Assembly (NCBI GenBank): GCA_963854735.1
Contig: OY978103.1
Location: 372,001 to 436,000 of the forward strand
DNA length: 64,000 nucleotides
Reading direction: 5' to 3'
DNA from: Marvania coccoides
Taxonomy: Eukaryota; Chlorophyta; Trebouxiophyceae; Chlorellales; Chlorellaceae
Shown here: one piece after another, positions 26,846-36,916 of the stretch
How the letters are laid out: each line of letters begins with the position of its first letter
How positions within the stretch are numbered: position 1 is the first letter of the stretch
The notes under the pieces: model-generated
Told to the model about the DNA's origin: nothing
Seen by the model: the letters and a program-made list of their open reading frames with translations, nothing else
The model's database searches: none
Position numbers and translations under genes: made by a program

Positions 26846-27799
26846 CGACACAATCGATAGCCGCTGGAGAATAAGGGCGTTTTATCTTTATTTATTCACT
26901 AGTTTTCTTGCTGTATATACTGCCTTTAGAGGCATTTCGTGACTAGAAGAAGCCTACCAAACATAACTTTCTCAGTACATATTAAACTGATTTTCTCCGT
27001 GCCACGACTGGCGCTTTGTGACATCTTCTCGTGGAGCCGATCACACAAAGCTTTCAAAGGCGAACACAGCGCGCAGATATGGCTGACCTGACAGCTAACA
27101 TTCTTCCGCCTACAGGGGAGCACCTCAGGCCCAAACAGACAGGGGAAATAGTGGTAATGTGGCAAGGGATGCGTATAGCTACGCACGCATGAAGAGTAGC
27201 CTCAGGCTTCCAGAGTACAACAATCTCAAAGGAAGCGCGACGCTGCCCGCCTCTGATTTTTTTCAACTTGGCTTGCAGCGCAGTGCCTGGTAGCGCTCAA
27301 TGCGGCGACTGGGCAGGTTACTTTGGAAATGGGTGCTGAATGACGATCATTTCGACCCCCCCAGTTTCATCAGGTGCCCAGTATTCAAACCATGCCCGTG
27401 CATGGTTTGCATGCGGACGATCTGAGAGGCCATGATTGTTTTTGCGCTCGCACTGCCTCAATCCTCTTTCTGCTCCCTCCGGCAATAGTATTTGCGTTAA
27501 CGTTTGAATAAACTGAATTTAATTGCTTCTGGCGCCTTCAGTGCGAGAAGCCACCCCCTCGTAGTTTTCGATTTAATTCATATTTTGCAGCAACCCCTAA
27601 CTTCAAGTTTTGCACCTGGGGAGCCGTTCTTTACCCCTTCAACCCACGTTTCGATACATTTACTGTCCCATACCAGCAAATACAAATGCCCAGCCCGTGA
27701 ATTTCGGTGCCCCACTCGGTCATCTTTTTTATTGTGCACCCCGCGAGTTTATTAGCCGTGCGGTAGTCTTCAAAGTGCCCCTTAGCGTGGAGAGTCGCA
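26846..27799. other. Intergenic region with a perfect hairpin
   Basis: About 950 bp between the receptor kinase and the CCCH gene. It contains an inverted repeat at 27387-27408 (AAACCATGC, a CCGT loop, GCATGGTTT). No coding region is supported. Confidence 0.4.
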
Positions 27800-29536
27800 A
27801 TGATCAGCGAAGACGGCCTAGCGGAAGTGCACCATCATGATGAGGCAACAGCAGCGGCGGCGGCGGGGCCCTCCAACAGGCGGGCCAGCGTGGACTACGG
27901 CTTCGACTCGACAGACCCCAGATTCACCTCGGACGAGTTCAGGATGTACGAGATGAAGGTCAAGCGCTGGTGAGTTAGCACTCTTTCGTTCGTCATACTT
28001 TTCTACCCACGGCTGGATAATTTCCTCCTCCTCTCAACGCTTAGAGCTTTCGCTAACGAGCTTTCACCTTGATGTTCAATGCAGTCCCATATCAAAGAGT
28101 CACGACTGGACCACGTGCATATGGTAAGCGCGACTTAAACAGCTTGTCAGCCCCTTCTCTCTTTTTCAATCAATCAGCGTACTTTTATTTAGCACTCCGC
28201 CTCGTTTTTTACTCATCCGCTTGCTTGGAACTGTTGCAGGGCGCACCCGGGAGAAAAGGCGAAGCGTCGCGACCCTCGGAAGTTCTCCTACAGCGGCACA
28301 GCATGCGTGGAGTATAGGAAGTCTGGCAACTGCGCTCGCGGCGAGGCCTGCACCTTCTCGCATGGCGTGTTCGAGTGCTGGCTGCATCCCAACCGCTACC
28401 GCACGCAGCTTTGCACCGACGGCATGAACTGCCGCCGCCGTGTGTGCTTCTTCGCACACCAGGAGTGCGAATTGCGGCGGCTGCCAGGCGCCGACCCAAA
28501 TTTGCCGCCCGTGGGCGCTGCGCCCTCCGCGCAGCTGCAGGCGGACCTCGCTGCGGAAGCCGCGCTGCTGCAGTCGCAGGCACAGCTGGCGCAGGCGCTG
28601 CACTCCTATCTGGAGCGCTCAAAAGCGAGGCAAGAGGAGGCGGTGACGGCGGCAGCGCAGATGCTGGACCCCCTGGCCAAGCTTCGCCTCCTGCAGACCC
28701 TGCAGCAGCAGCAGGCGGCCGCTGTTTTGGGCGGCGGCGGCGGCAGCGGAGCGGAATCTCTGGATGCCACGCTGCTTGCGGCGCTGCAGGGGTTGTCGGT
28801 GGGCGGCATCGTGCCCCCCGCCGCCCACCCTGCGCCCATGGTCCGCCACAGCATGGACGGTGGCTACTTGCCCCCAGTTTCTGCACCGCTGCCGCCGCCC
28901 TACGGCGGGCCCACCGGCCCAATCTCCCGCCGTTCCGTTGACATCGGCAGCCTCTCAAGGGTGAACCCGATGAGCACCGGCGGGCTCCCCTTCCTGGGGA
29001 CCGTCCCGCACCGCCTGGAAGACCTCCTTCCGGGGGTGGCAATGGCGGCAGGCGGCGGTGGGGGGCACCTTGCTGTGCCTGGCACTCTTTTTGGGCCCCT
29101 CCCCACCTCCAGCTTCTTGAACGTGGGCAGCGGGCTGATGGGAGGGCCCACTACCGGCGCTGGAATGACTGCTGCGGAGGCGTTGGCTACTGTAGCTGAT
29201 AACAACAGTTCCGCCGCAGCAGGAGGAGGAGCGGAGCGCCCCACCCCGCAGCCGAGCCTAGGGCTGGACAGCATCGACGAGCTGGGCCCTGTGGACGAAG
29301 ACAGCAGCAGCGGCAGCTCCGCTTCTGCCGTGGTGCGCAGCGTCAGCGCCGGCAGCAGCCTGGACACCGCCAACGGCAGCGCTAACGGCAAAGACGCGGT
29401 GGTGGCGGCCCCCACTGCCGGCGCGCCTGCAGTGACTGCGTTGCGAGCTATGTCCAACCGTGCAATGTCTTTTGAGAATATTCTCGCGGAGCTGCCACGG
29501 AGCTCCTCGCAGGTTAACATGCTTGGAATTAACTAA
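27800..29536 (+). CDS. Plant-type CCCH tandem zinc-finger protein
   Basis: Three exons: 27800-27969, 28085-28123 and 28240-29536, in phase, giving 501 residues. The sequence [16 protein letters not shown] leads into [20 protein letters not shown], the conserved arginine-rich lead of plant TZF proteins. Two CCCH fingers follow. One is C-x7-C-x5-C-x3-H ([21 protein letters not shown]). The other lies around [16 protein letters not shown]. There are no ankyrin repeats, so it resembles the TZF1-6 group. The C-terminal ~340 residues are low-complexity (Ala, Gly, Pro, Ser), with [21 protein letters not shown] Ser runs. Such proteins bind AU-rich mRNAs and direct decay or storage in P-bodies and stress granules. 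The RNA target is unknown. Confidence 0.9.
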
Positions 29537-30978
29537 CCCAGGTTAAATGAGGTTGTTGAACGTTTTTTTCTTTCTAATTCACCCTGAAAAATGGCGCAAA
29601 CTCGCGCCGCCCGCACCTCAATTTATCCTTCTTCCCACCAACCTGTTTCCTTCCCAACGAAAAGCCTCCTACTCAAAAAGCAATCCTTCCCCAATAGGTG
29701 TACCGAAAACCCTTCCCCCCGTTTTCTCATTTTTGTTTCTTCGCATTGCGTCATCGTTTTTCTTCCCGAGCCCGTTTTCTTTCTCACCCCTTTCTTTCCG
29801 TTATTACACTACTCGCATCAGTCATCAGTCTGCTACCGTACGTATCCTCTCCGAAATGGGCCTCTCTCCTTTCTTAGATAGAAGGATGGACAAACTCCCT
29901 TTTTTTGTTTCTCCTATAACAAGCTGCTGAAATTCCTTCTTTCCTGCAAAATTACGTTGATTTAGTTTTCTTGTGTGTGCTGTGTCGCCCCTATCAGATT
30001 AATTTTTTTGTTCTCTCGTTCGACACTGCCACTCCTTTAGTTTGCCTCCCCCCATTTTACCCATTTCCTTTGCTGATTTTGTTCTCCCTTCCCTCTGGTG
30101 AAGAGAGAGGAGGGCCCAAGATTTATTATTTGATTATAATTTCATTCTTTCGCCGCCCTCACTGTCTCCTTCTTTATGCATAGCGCGCCAGCATGGCGTC
30201 TCCCCTCCCAGTGGATTGATGGTATGATATATTTTACCTTAACCTGCTCCCCTCCTATATTTTTTTGCAAATCTAGTCGGGAGCTCTCTTCTCATTCTTC
30301 ATCAAGCGCCCTTGAAGGGTGATTTTTTTTCTTTCGTGTGCCATGCCCTTTCCGATTGCCGATTTCTTTTCTTTTTCCTCCTCTCTTTCTTTGCTCGGCC
30401 CTGTCGGTGTTTATGATAATATTAGCTAAAATCCGATAGCGTCGATTCTGCATTTTTACTTTTTTTTTGTCCAACATTCTTTTCAGTACAATACATTTTT
30501 TTTCTTGCCAAAATTCGCTTGTTTCATTTCTCTCTACCTGCCCTGCGACATGATGTAAATGTCAAGATAATCTGTTGGGTGGGAGGAAGGGACTTTCAAA
30601 ACGACGGAATCAAAGTTTAGAAATCTCGTCAGATTTTTCAGGCTTGGCGACGCTTTTGCCGTAGAAGGGGTAGGCTGCCTGGCATTGGTTGCCCTCTAAC
30701 CCTCCTTTTGCTCTCCGGATAAGTCAAAACAAAGTCAAATTTTTTTCTAGAAGAAAAATCACCAATATGCGGGGCGGCAATTTCAGATACGTATAAAAAA
30801 TCGCGAAATAACCATTGGCTCGTGTTCAACGAGCCCATAGCCCCCGAAACGTCGTTTTCACCACTAGAGCACGCGTTATTCAATTATTAATTTGAACTTT
30901 TGACACGTTGAAAGGCGTACCGTCGCTCTCCTTATTTCCGACAGACGTCTTCATTCATTCATCACGCAGCGTCACCCA
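29537..30978. other. Long pyrimidine-rich intergenic stretch
   Basis: From 29537 to about 30540 the plus strand is strongly enriched in T and C, with few G. It includes runs such as TTCTTTTCTTTTTCC. The rest is AT-rich upstream DNA of the ankyrin gene. No coding region is supported. Confidence 0.45.
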
Positions 30979-33900
30979 ATGGGGAACATCCCCGGCGGAT
31001 TGAACCACAATGCCAACGGTGGTCTCGTGAACCTCGTGATCGAGGGGAACAACAGAGAAGCCAGCATCCAGGAGCATCTCCTTCGAGCAGTGAGTGAGAG
31101 AACCGGAGGGCACCCAGCGCTGTCACCCCCATTTTTTTGGCAAATGATCTGGGACTCTCTTTTGGGCTGTGGGTTTTTATATTGATTTCCATCCTTCTAC
31201 TAGCTGTTGAGCTCAAGAATCAACACCGCAAGGTTGTCCAACCCCCAACGAAACCCCCAAACTATTTCCTGCAGAACGCTGCCGGCGACCCACTGTTCAA
31301 CGCCGCGATGGAGAAGAACCACAACGTCTTCTCGCGCTGCATCACCCTCAAGAACGGCATAACCCGAATAGACTCCACCGACCGCTTCGGAGCCCTGCAC
31401 TGGGCGGTGTTGGCTGACTGGCCGGAGGGCGTCCAGCTCGCTCTCAAAGTGAGCACCGCTTTTTTTTATTTATTTATATTCTTTATTGCGGAGTTTTGAT
31501 ATATTTTCTCACTGAATTCATCTCCTACTCAACTCCAACCCATCATTCCACCTCTCCCAACCCAAATTTGCGCTTTCAGCCACTAAAATTGCATGTTCTT
31601 AACCCCTCTCATCGCATTTTCCGCCTCCTTTCTTCTTCTCTTCCAGGCCGGCGCCGAGGTGGACCAGCGCTCCGCCGAGGGCTACACCCCCCTCCACCTG
31701 GCGGCCTACGTCAGCAATGCCGCCATCGCCACCGCACTTCTGGACGCAGGGGCCGACGTTGAAGCAATCTCACTGCGGGGGTCCGCCCCGCTCAGCATCG
31801 CAGCCCAGCACGGCCCCCGGGCCAAACCGGTGGTAGATCTGCTGCTGAAGAGGGACGCGCGCGCCACCCGCCGCGGCTACAAAAACCGCAGCCCCCTGGA
31901 GACGGCGCTGATGACGCACGGCGACGTTGGCATCGTGAACTCTCTGCTGGCCTCGGGCGCCGACCCCCGGGCTGCCAACCCTCAGTTTCACGGATGGACA
32001 CCGTAAGCGCCTATACCCCATTCTTATTCTGCCGTTATCAGGACAGCACTCTTGCTGAAATACGAAAATACACAAAATCGATGGTATATGGTTTAATTGG
32101 ATTCCTCTTACATTTGCAGGCTGCACATTGCCTCGCGCAATCAAAAACCCGAGGCGACGCGTGCGCTGGTGGCTGCGGGCGCCTTCGTGGATGCCTTGAC
32201 CACTAGTGGCGCTACTCCGGTAATGCAACTGTTTCTGCCGCCAGGGCCTAACGACGAGGACCCCGCTGGGGAGGGATGCAAGCGGGAGGTGTTTCGCATT
32301 CTGCGGGAGTTTGGCGCCGACCTCAACCGTGTCGTGCCAGGTAAACAATCATATAGCACTTCTACTGCAAAATAAAATGTGTCTCTTTCATTATTAACGC
32401 CCCCTCTACTGTCGTTCGTTTTTCTCAGTACGTCTCATTCCCCGTATTCGCCTCTCCTTCTTCTTTCTCACCTCCCCTTCCCTATTGAAATTTGTGCGCT
32501 GCAGACAAGGGCCTCACCGTGCTGCACCTGGCCATGGCCACCAGCCGTGAGGAAGCCACCGTGAACCTGATACTTTCTTCCCCCAGCTTGGACGTCTCCA
32601 TCAACATCGACCGCCCCATTCTCACCGCCTCCAACACCATGCTGCACCACGCAGCGCGCCAGGGGTTCGCGGAAGCCGTCCGCTGCCTGGCTGCTGCTGG
32701 AGCGAACGTTCATGCCCGCAACAAGGAGGGTTTCACGGCTCTGCACCTGGCCATCCACCGGCAGCGCGCCACCGCGGTGGCGGCGCTGCTGGCGGCGGGG
32801 GCCACCCCCGACGAGATGGCCCCAGACATTTTTCCGAGCTTGTCGAGTTGGCGGGCCCGTCGCGGCATGCGTGCTGCGCAGGCTTTTATGAATGGCCCCG
32901 TGCAGATCGGCGCCGCATCCGAGCTGCTGGCCGGCCTGCGCGCCTCGGAGCCGCAAGCCACGGCCATTGACGTCGCAGTGGCGGTGACACAAGACCTAAA
33001 GACGGTGGAGGCGCTGGTGGCGGCGGGGGGGCGGCCCTCTGCAGAAGCGCTCGCCGTGGGCGTGCAGTGCGTGCCTCTCATCAAAGAAGCGGTGGAGCGC
33101 ACACCCTGGAGCCCAGAGCTGCACCGCCGCCTGCCGCCGGCGTTCCAGGCGGCGGCCAGGGAGCTGGTGCGGGGGATCAAGCGCGCGGCGCGGGATTCCA
33201 CCGGTAACCCGCTGCCTGTGCCGCAGGACGTGGTCCGCCTTGTGCTGACGCACGCTGCCTACCCCATCAGCCATTGGGCCGACAGGGAGTGGGTAGCAGC
33301 GCAGCGGGAGAAGCGGCCGGAGACTGTGCAGCGGCCCAGCGGCGCCGCAGCGGCAGGAACTGCGGGGGTGCAGGCACAGGTATGTTTTATTTTATTTTTT
33401 GCGTGATGTTCCCTTCCTTTCCCAGAACTTGAATTTTATCGGTTGCTATTTTTTTGGCGCCTCATGAAGAGCCGTGTTTTTATTTTCTTTTTGCAATCTT
33501 TTTACCCCCATCTCTCTTCATTAATTTCTCCGCTTCTGCAGCTCAACCCGGCCATGGCAGCCGGAGGCGTGGTCCTCCAGATGCTGCCAGATTTTGCGGA
33601 GCAAGTCTTCGGAGTCATTCAGCAGGACCTGATGGGCGTAGGAGGGGGCCCCGGCGGCCCCGGAGCAGGGGGAGGACCCGGCGCTGCTGCTTTTGGCCCC
33701 CACGGCCCAAACAACAACAACAATAACCCGCCAGGCTTCCCTCCCGGCCCGAACCTTCCCATCGGCCTGCCTGGTGGGGTGTTTGTGTTGCCTGGAGGCC
33801 CAGGGGGGGCGTTGGGCGGCGCGATGCCGTGGCAACAATTCTTGATGGGCGGCGGTGGCGGGCCCGGAGGCGGCGGCGCTGTGGGAGGAGGTGGTGGCCC

Positions 33901-34720
33901 TGGCCCTGGCCCTGGCCCTGGCCCTGGCCCTGGCCCTGGCCCTGGCCCTGGCCCTGGCCCTGGCCCTGGCCCTGGCCCTGGCGGTTTGTTTGGCGGGCTT
34001 CCGCACGGTTTAATCATCGGCGACATCATTGGTATGGGCGGTGCGATGCCTGGCGGGGGATTGATGGAGGCGGGCGCTGTGGGGATGGGCATGGGGGAGG
34101 CTATGGCGCACGAGATGCTGATGGACCTGGCTGGAGGCATGATGGGGGCCGCTGCGGGGGATGAGGAAGATGAGGAGGACGATGGGGAGGAGGAGGAGGG
34201 AATTATGGGAGGAGCTGTGCCGCTGCCGCTGCATTTTGGTGGGGCGCCGCAAGCGGGAGGAGTGGGCGGCGGCGGCGGCGGCGCTGCTCCTGTGCCAGGA
34301 GAAGGCGTTCACTTCATGCAGTTTCACTTCCACGTCAACCTGGACGAGCTCATGAACCACCAGAACGGGCCCCAGCAGCAGCAACCGCCGCCGCTGCTGC
34401 AGCAAGCTGCTGCTGCTCCGCAGCCACCCAACGGCGGCGCTGCTGCTGCAACGGCTGGCGCTGCCGATGCCAGCGGCACCGATGAGGACCTCCCTGCGCT
34501 GGCGGAAGACGCGCTGCACTCGCCTGGCAGCAACCATAGCGACCACAACCGTCAAAACAATGCTGCTGGTGGCGGCGACGGTGCTGGCGGTGCTGCTGGG
34601 CCGTCGTCTGTGCAGACACAGGCGCGGGCCAGCCGCTCAAGGACCAGGGCTGCTGCTGCTGCGTCCGACGAGGAGGGCACTGCACAGGGCCCTGCGTTCA
34701 AACGCCGCCGTGTGCGCTGA
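30979..34720 (+). CDS. Ankyrin-repeat protein with GP repeat tail
   Basis: Six exons: 30979-31089, 31275-31448, 31647-32002, 32120-32340, 32505-33379 and 33542-34720, in phase, giving 971 residues. Ankyrin repeats cover about residues 40-380, with clear G-x-TPLHLAA units (EGYTPLHLAAYVSNAAIATA, NTMLHHAARQGFAEAVRCL, GFTALHLAIHRQRATAVAAL). The N-terminus MGNIPGG has a glycine at position 2 and might be myristoylated, though the context is weak. The last exon codes for low-complexity sequence: a Gly-rich stretch, a run of about 15 Gly-Pro pairs, an acidic block (DEEDEEDDGEEEEG), Gln- and Ala-rich parts and a C-terminal basic cluster (KRRRVR) that may be a nuclear signal. The likely role is a binding scaffold. 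No enzyme domain is visible. Confidence 0.82.
33896..33981 (+). repeat. GGCCCT hexanucleotide coding repeat
   Basis: About 14 tandem GGCCCT units inside the last exon of the ankyrin gene. In the gene frame they code for alternating Gly and Pro. The tract is nearly perfect, so its length probably varies between individuals. Confidence 0.95.
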
Positions 34721-35524
34721 AAAAAGTATTAAATCGAAAAAAATAGAAGGCCCAATGCGTTGCTGCGTCCGCTTTTAGTGAGCTGGTTAGTTAGCCAAAT
34801 TTCCCTTCATTCGCTTCTTACGCGTGTACATTCTTAATCTTGATATGCTTGCTACTGTTTCCCTTCACGCCTCCATTCCCATTTTATATTTTCGGAACAG
34901 CCACATTCTTAGAAGAGGAAAGTCTTCTTTCTTTCTGGCAGTTCATTTTCGTACTTTACAGTACGAAGTTGTACCTTCACCTTACATGTCCACTTTGCTT
35001 GCTTAATTTCTCTACTCTCTGTTCTCTTCGCCCATCATTTCTACTCCTCTGCGGCTGATTGCCGGCCGCCCCTCCCGCACCCCAAACAAAGCATTTTTTT
35101 TTCTCAACTGTTTTGTCCTCCATTTCTTTTCCCTTTCATTTCCCTTGATGCTGCACAGAAACAATACAATTTGTTTCAAGGTATGCGTTTTTTTCCCCCC
35201 TTCGTTTTGCTTCCTGGCAACGCTCTCTGTCGGCATTAATAAGAATGATTTGATTCAATAAACGACATGTACTCAAATGAGAGACAATAAAAAGAGATAT
35301 TTATCTCTTTTCATATAAATATAAGGAAAGAAAAAGGAGGAGAAAATTACAAGGGAGTAAAAAGTATACATACACATTACAAACCTCCAAACCTCCAAAC
35401 AGGGTTGAAAGTCCACACAAAAAAAGGCAACTAAGGCCTATAGTAAGGAGCAAAAACAGGGGGGAATAACGAGTTTTTTAACATCAAAAGGCAGCATACA
35501 AGGGTCCTCAATGCCTCCACTCTC
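34721..35524. other. Convergent 3' region
   Basis: The region lies between the stops of the ankyrin gene (+) and the tetraspanin-like gene (-). It holds a perfect 10-bp stem palindrome at 35290-35311 and the short tandem AAACCTCC repeat at 35381-35400. No coding region is supported. Confidence 0.4.
35381..35400 (+). repeat. AAACCTCC dispersed short repeat, copy 1
   Basis: Two and a half units of an 8-bp motif. Essentially the same 20 bases recur at 49919-49939. Confidence 0.5.
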
Positions 35525-36340
35525 TTAAACGCCGGTTTCTCCACCCGTGGTCAGCACAATCGTCGGCGCCTGTCGAGGCGACCCCATCGGTATAGCGGGC
35601 GGCGTTCTCACCCCCGTCGGCCCTCCCCTGGGGGTCAAAATCCCCGAGCTGACGCTCTCCCCGCGCCGGTGTCGCCCCTGGCGGAGCAGCGGCACGTGCA
35701 GCGGACTGCCGAGGGCCGCATTTTGATCAAACATTGGCCGTGGGCGTTGCGATGGCCGCCCAGCCGGGCACAGGGCCAGCCACAGCCCTGCCAGCACGGC
35801 CGCCGCTTGCATGCACGCTATGGTGGCGGCGCCGACCACTGAGGGCCCAGGGTTGCTGCGGATGAAGTCTAGAACTGTGGTGAGAGTGCCGGTCTTGTCA
35901 CTCTCTTCAATTGAGCGCAGCACGGGGCCGTCCTCTGCCACCAGGGCTGCCGCAGCGAGCTCCATGGGGAGCATGACGAGCGTGGCGCCGGTGAACTGCG
36001 TTGGTTGCGAGAGAGGGGAGGAGGAAAGGGTTAATGAAAGAGCGACGGTGGATATTTCAATTGTGACGTTTCTTACCAGGTGGAAAGGGGCTGAGGCAGC
36101 GTCGCGCCTGAGACAACAGGTGCTGAGGGCCTGCATCCCGATGACGAAGAGGAGGGCGCCGCAGATTATGATGGAGCAAGGGCACCAGGCTTCTTGAAAA
36201 AGTTCAGAAACGGACGCCGGCTGTGTGAACTGCCTCAGAACGCCTAGGCAAGTCCAGATTGCCAAGGCTCCGGAGAAGGCATAGAACACTGCCACTGTGC
36301 GGACAACGTCTTTTGCGCAATTGCTGAGACAGTAAAACAT
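35525..36340 (-). CDS. Tetraspanin-like four-helix membrane protein
   Basis: My model has two exons on the minus strand: 36340-36077 and 35995-35525, giving 244 residues. The 81-nt intron between them (CTG|GTAAGA to CGCAG) has no stop and a length divisible by three, so retaining it would add 27 residues. Four hydrophobic segments are seen: TVAVFYAFSGALAIWTCLG, CSIIICGALLFVIGMQAL, one near LVMLPMELAAAALVA, and AATIACMQAAAVLAGLWLAL. The C-terminal tail of ~70 residues is cytosolic-looking, basic and Thr/Pro-rich. The arrangement recalls tetraspanins, but a CCG motif is not visible, so the family call is tentative. Confidence 0.55.
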   Translation of the reverse strand: MFYCLSNCAKDVVRTVAVFYAFSGALAIWTCLGVLRQFTQPASVSELFQEAWCPCSIIICGALLFVIGMQALSTCCLRRDAASAPFHLVRNVTIEISTVALSLTLSSSPLSQPTQFTGATLVMLPMELAAAALVAEDGPVLRSIEESDKTGTLTTVLDFIRSNPGPSVVGAATIACMQAAAVLAGLWLALCPAGRPSQRPRPMFDQNAALGSPLHVPLLRQGRHRRGESVSSGILTPRGGPTGVRTPPAIPMGSPRQAPTIVLTTGGETGV

Positions 36341-36916
36341 CTGATTGTTTAAATTTAATTCCGTTCAAAAATATAATACGAGAAGCATCTGTCTCCTCCC
36401 CCTTCTCAAGCCATTAAAAATATTTTCCGTTTTAGAATTTTCAATGTTAATAATGAATTCCCGCGTCAAGGCATGTCAAAATTAGTTTTCAAAAAATCGT
36501 TCGTGCCGCATTGGCGTTAAATTTAAAAGAATTCTTCGAAGAACAAGAAAATTATAATACAGTGTCTTTGGAGAGGAAGCACTTCGAGTGCAGGAAAAGA
36601 TTCCCTTGATGAATAGTGGAGAAGTCAAATTGAACACAAAATCAAATCTGGCACAAGCGCGACGACGTGCATGACTAAAGAAAGCATGGGGCCTCTCCAT
36701 TCGTAATACCCCCCCTCCACTTCAGCAACTGACGGTGTGACGAGGGAGGAAAATAAATTATTTACTTTCTTTTCGACATGGACGCCTGTGCTCTCTCCCA
36801 ATTTCTTCATACCAATTTCTTCGTTTCTCTTGTTAACCAAATGGAAAATAAGTAAATAAGAACATATGTAGAAACCTCCGTAATTGATATTAGGCATATG
36901 GAAAAATAATTAAGCT
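36341..36916. other. AT-rich intergenic region
   Basis: About 575 bp between two minus-strand genes. No convincing coding region, repeat or RNA gene is seen. Confidence 0.4.

Noticed and set aside
26926..27266. Minus-strand frames of 70-86 codons
   Set aside because: No splice-phase support or domain is visible, and the two frames overlap each other. They are treated as intergenic.
33521..34140. Minus-strand frames of poly Ala-Arg and poly Pro-Gly
   Set aside because: They are the antisense of the GGCCCT repeat in the ankyrin gene and have no other support.
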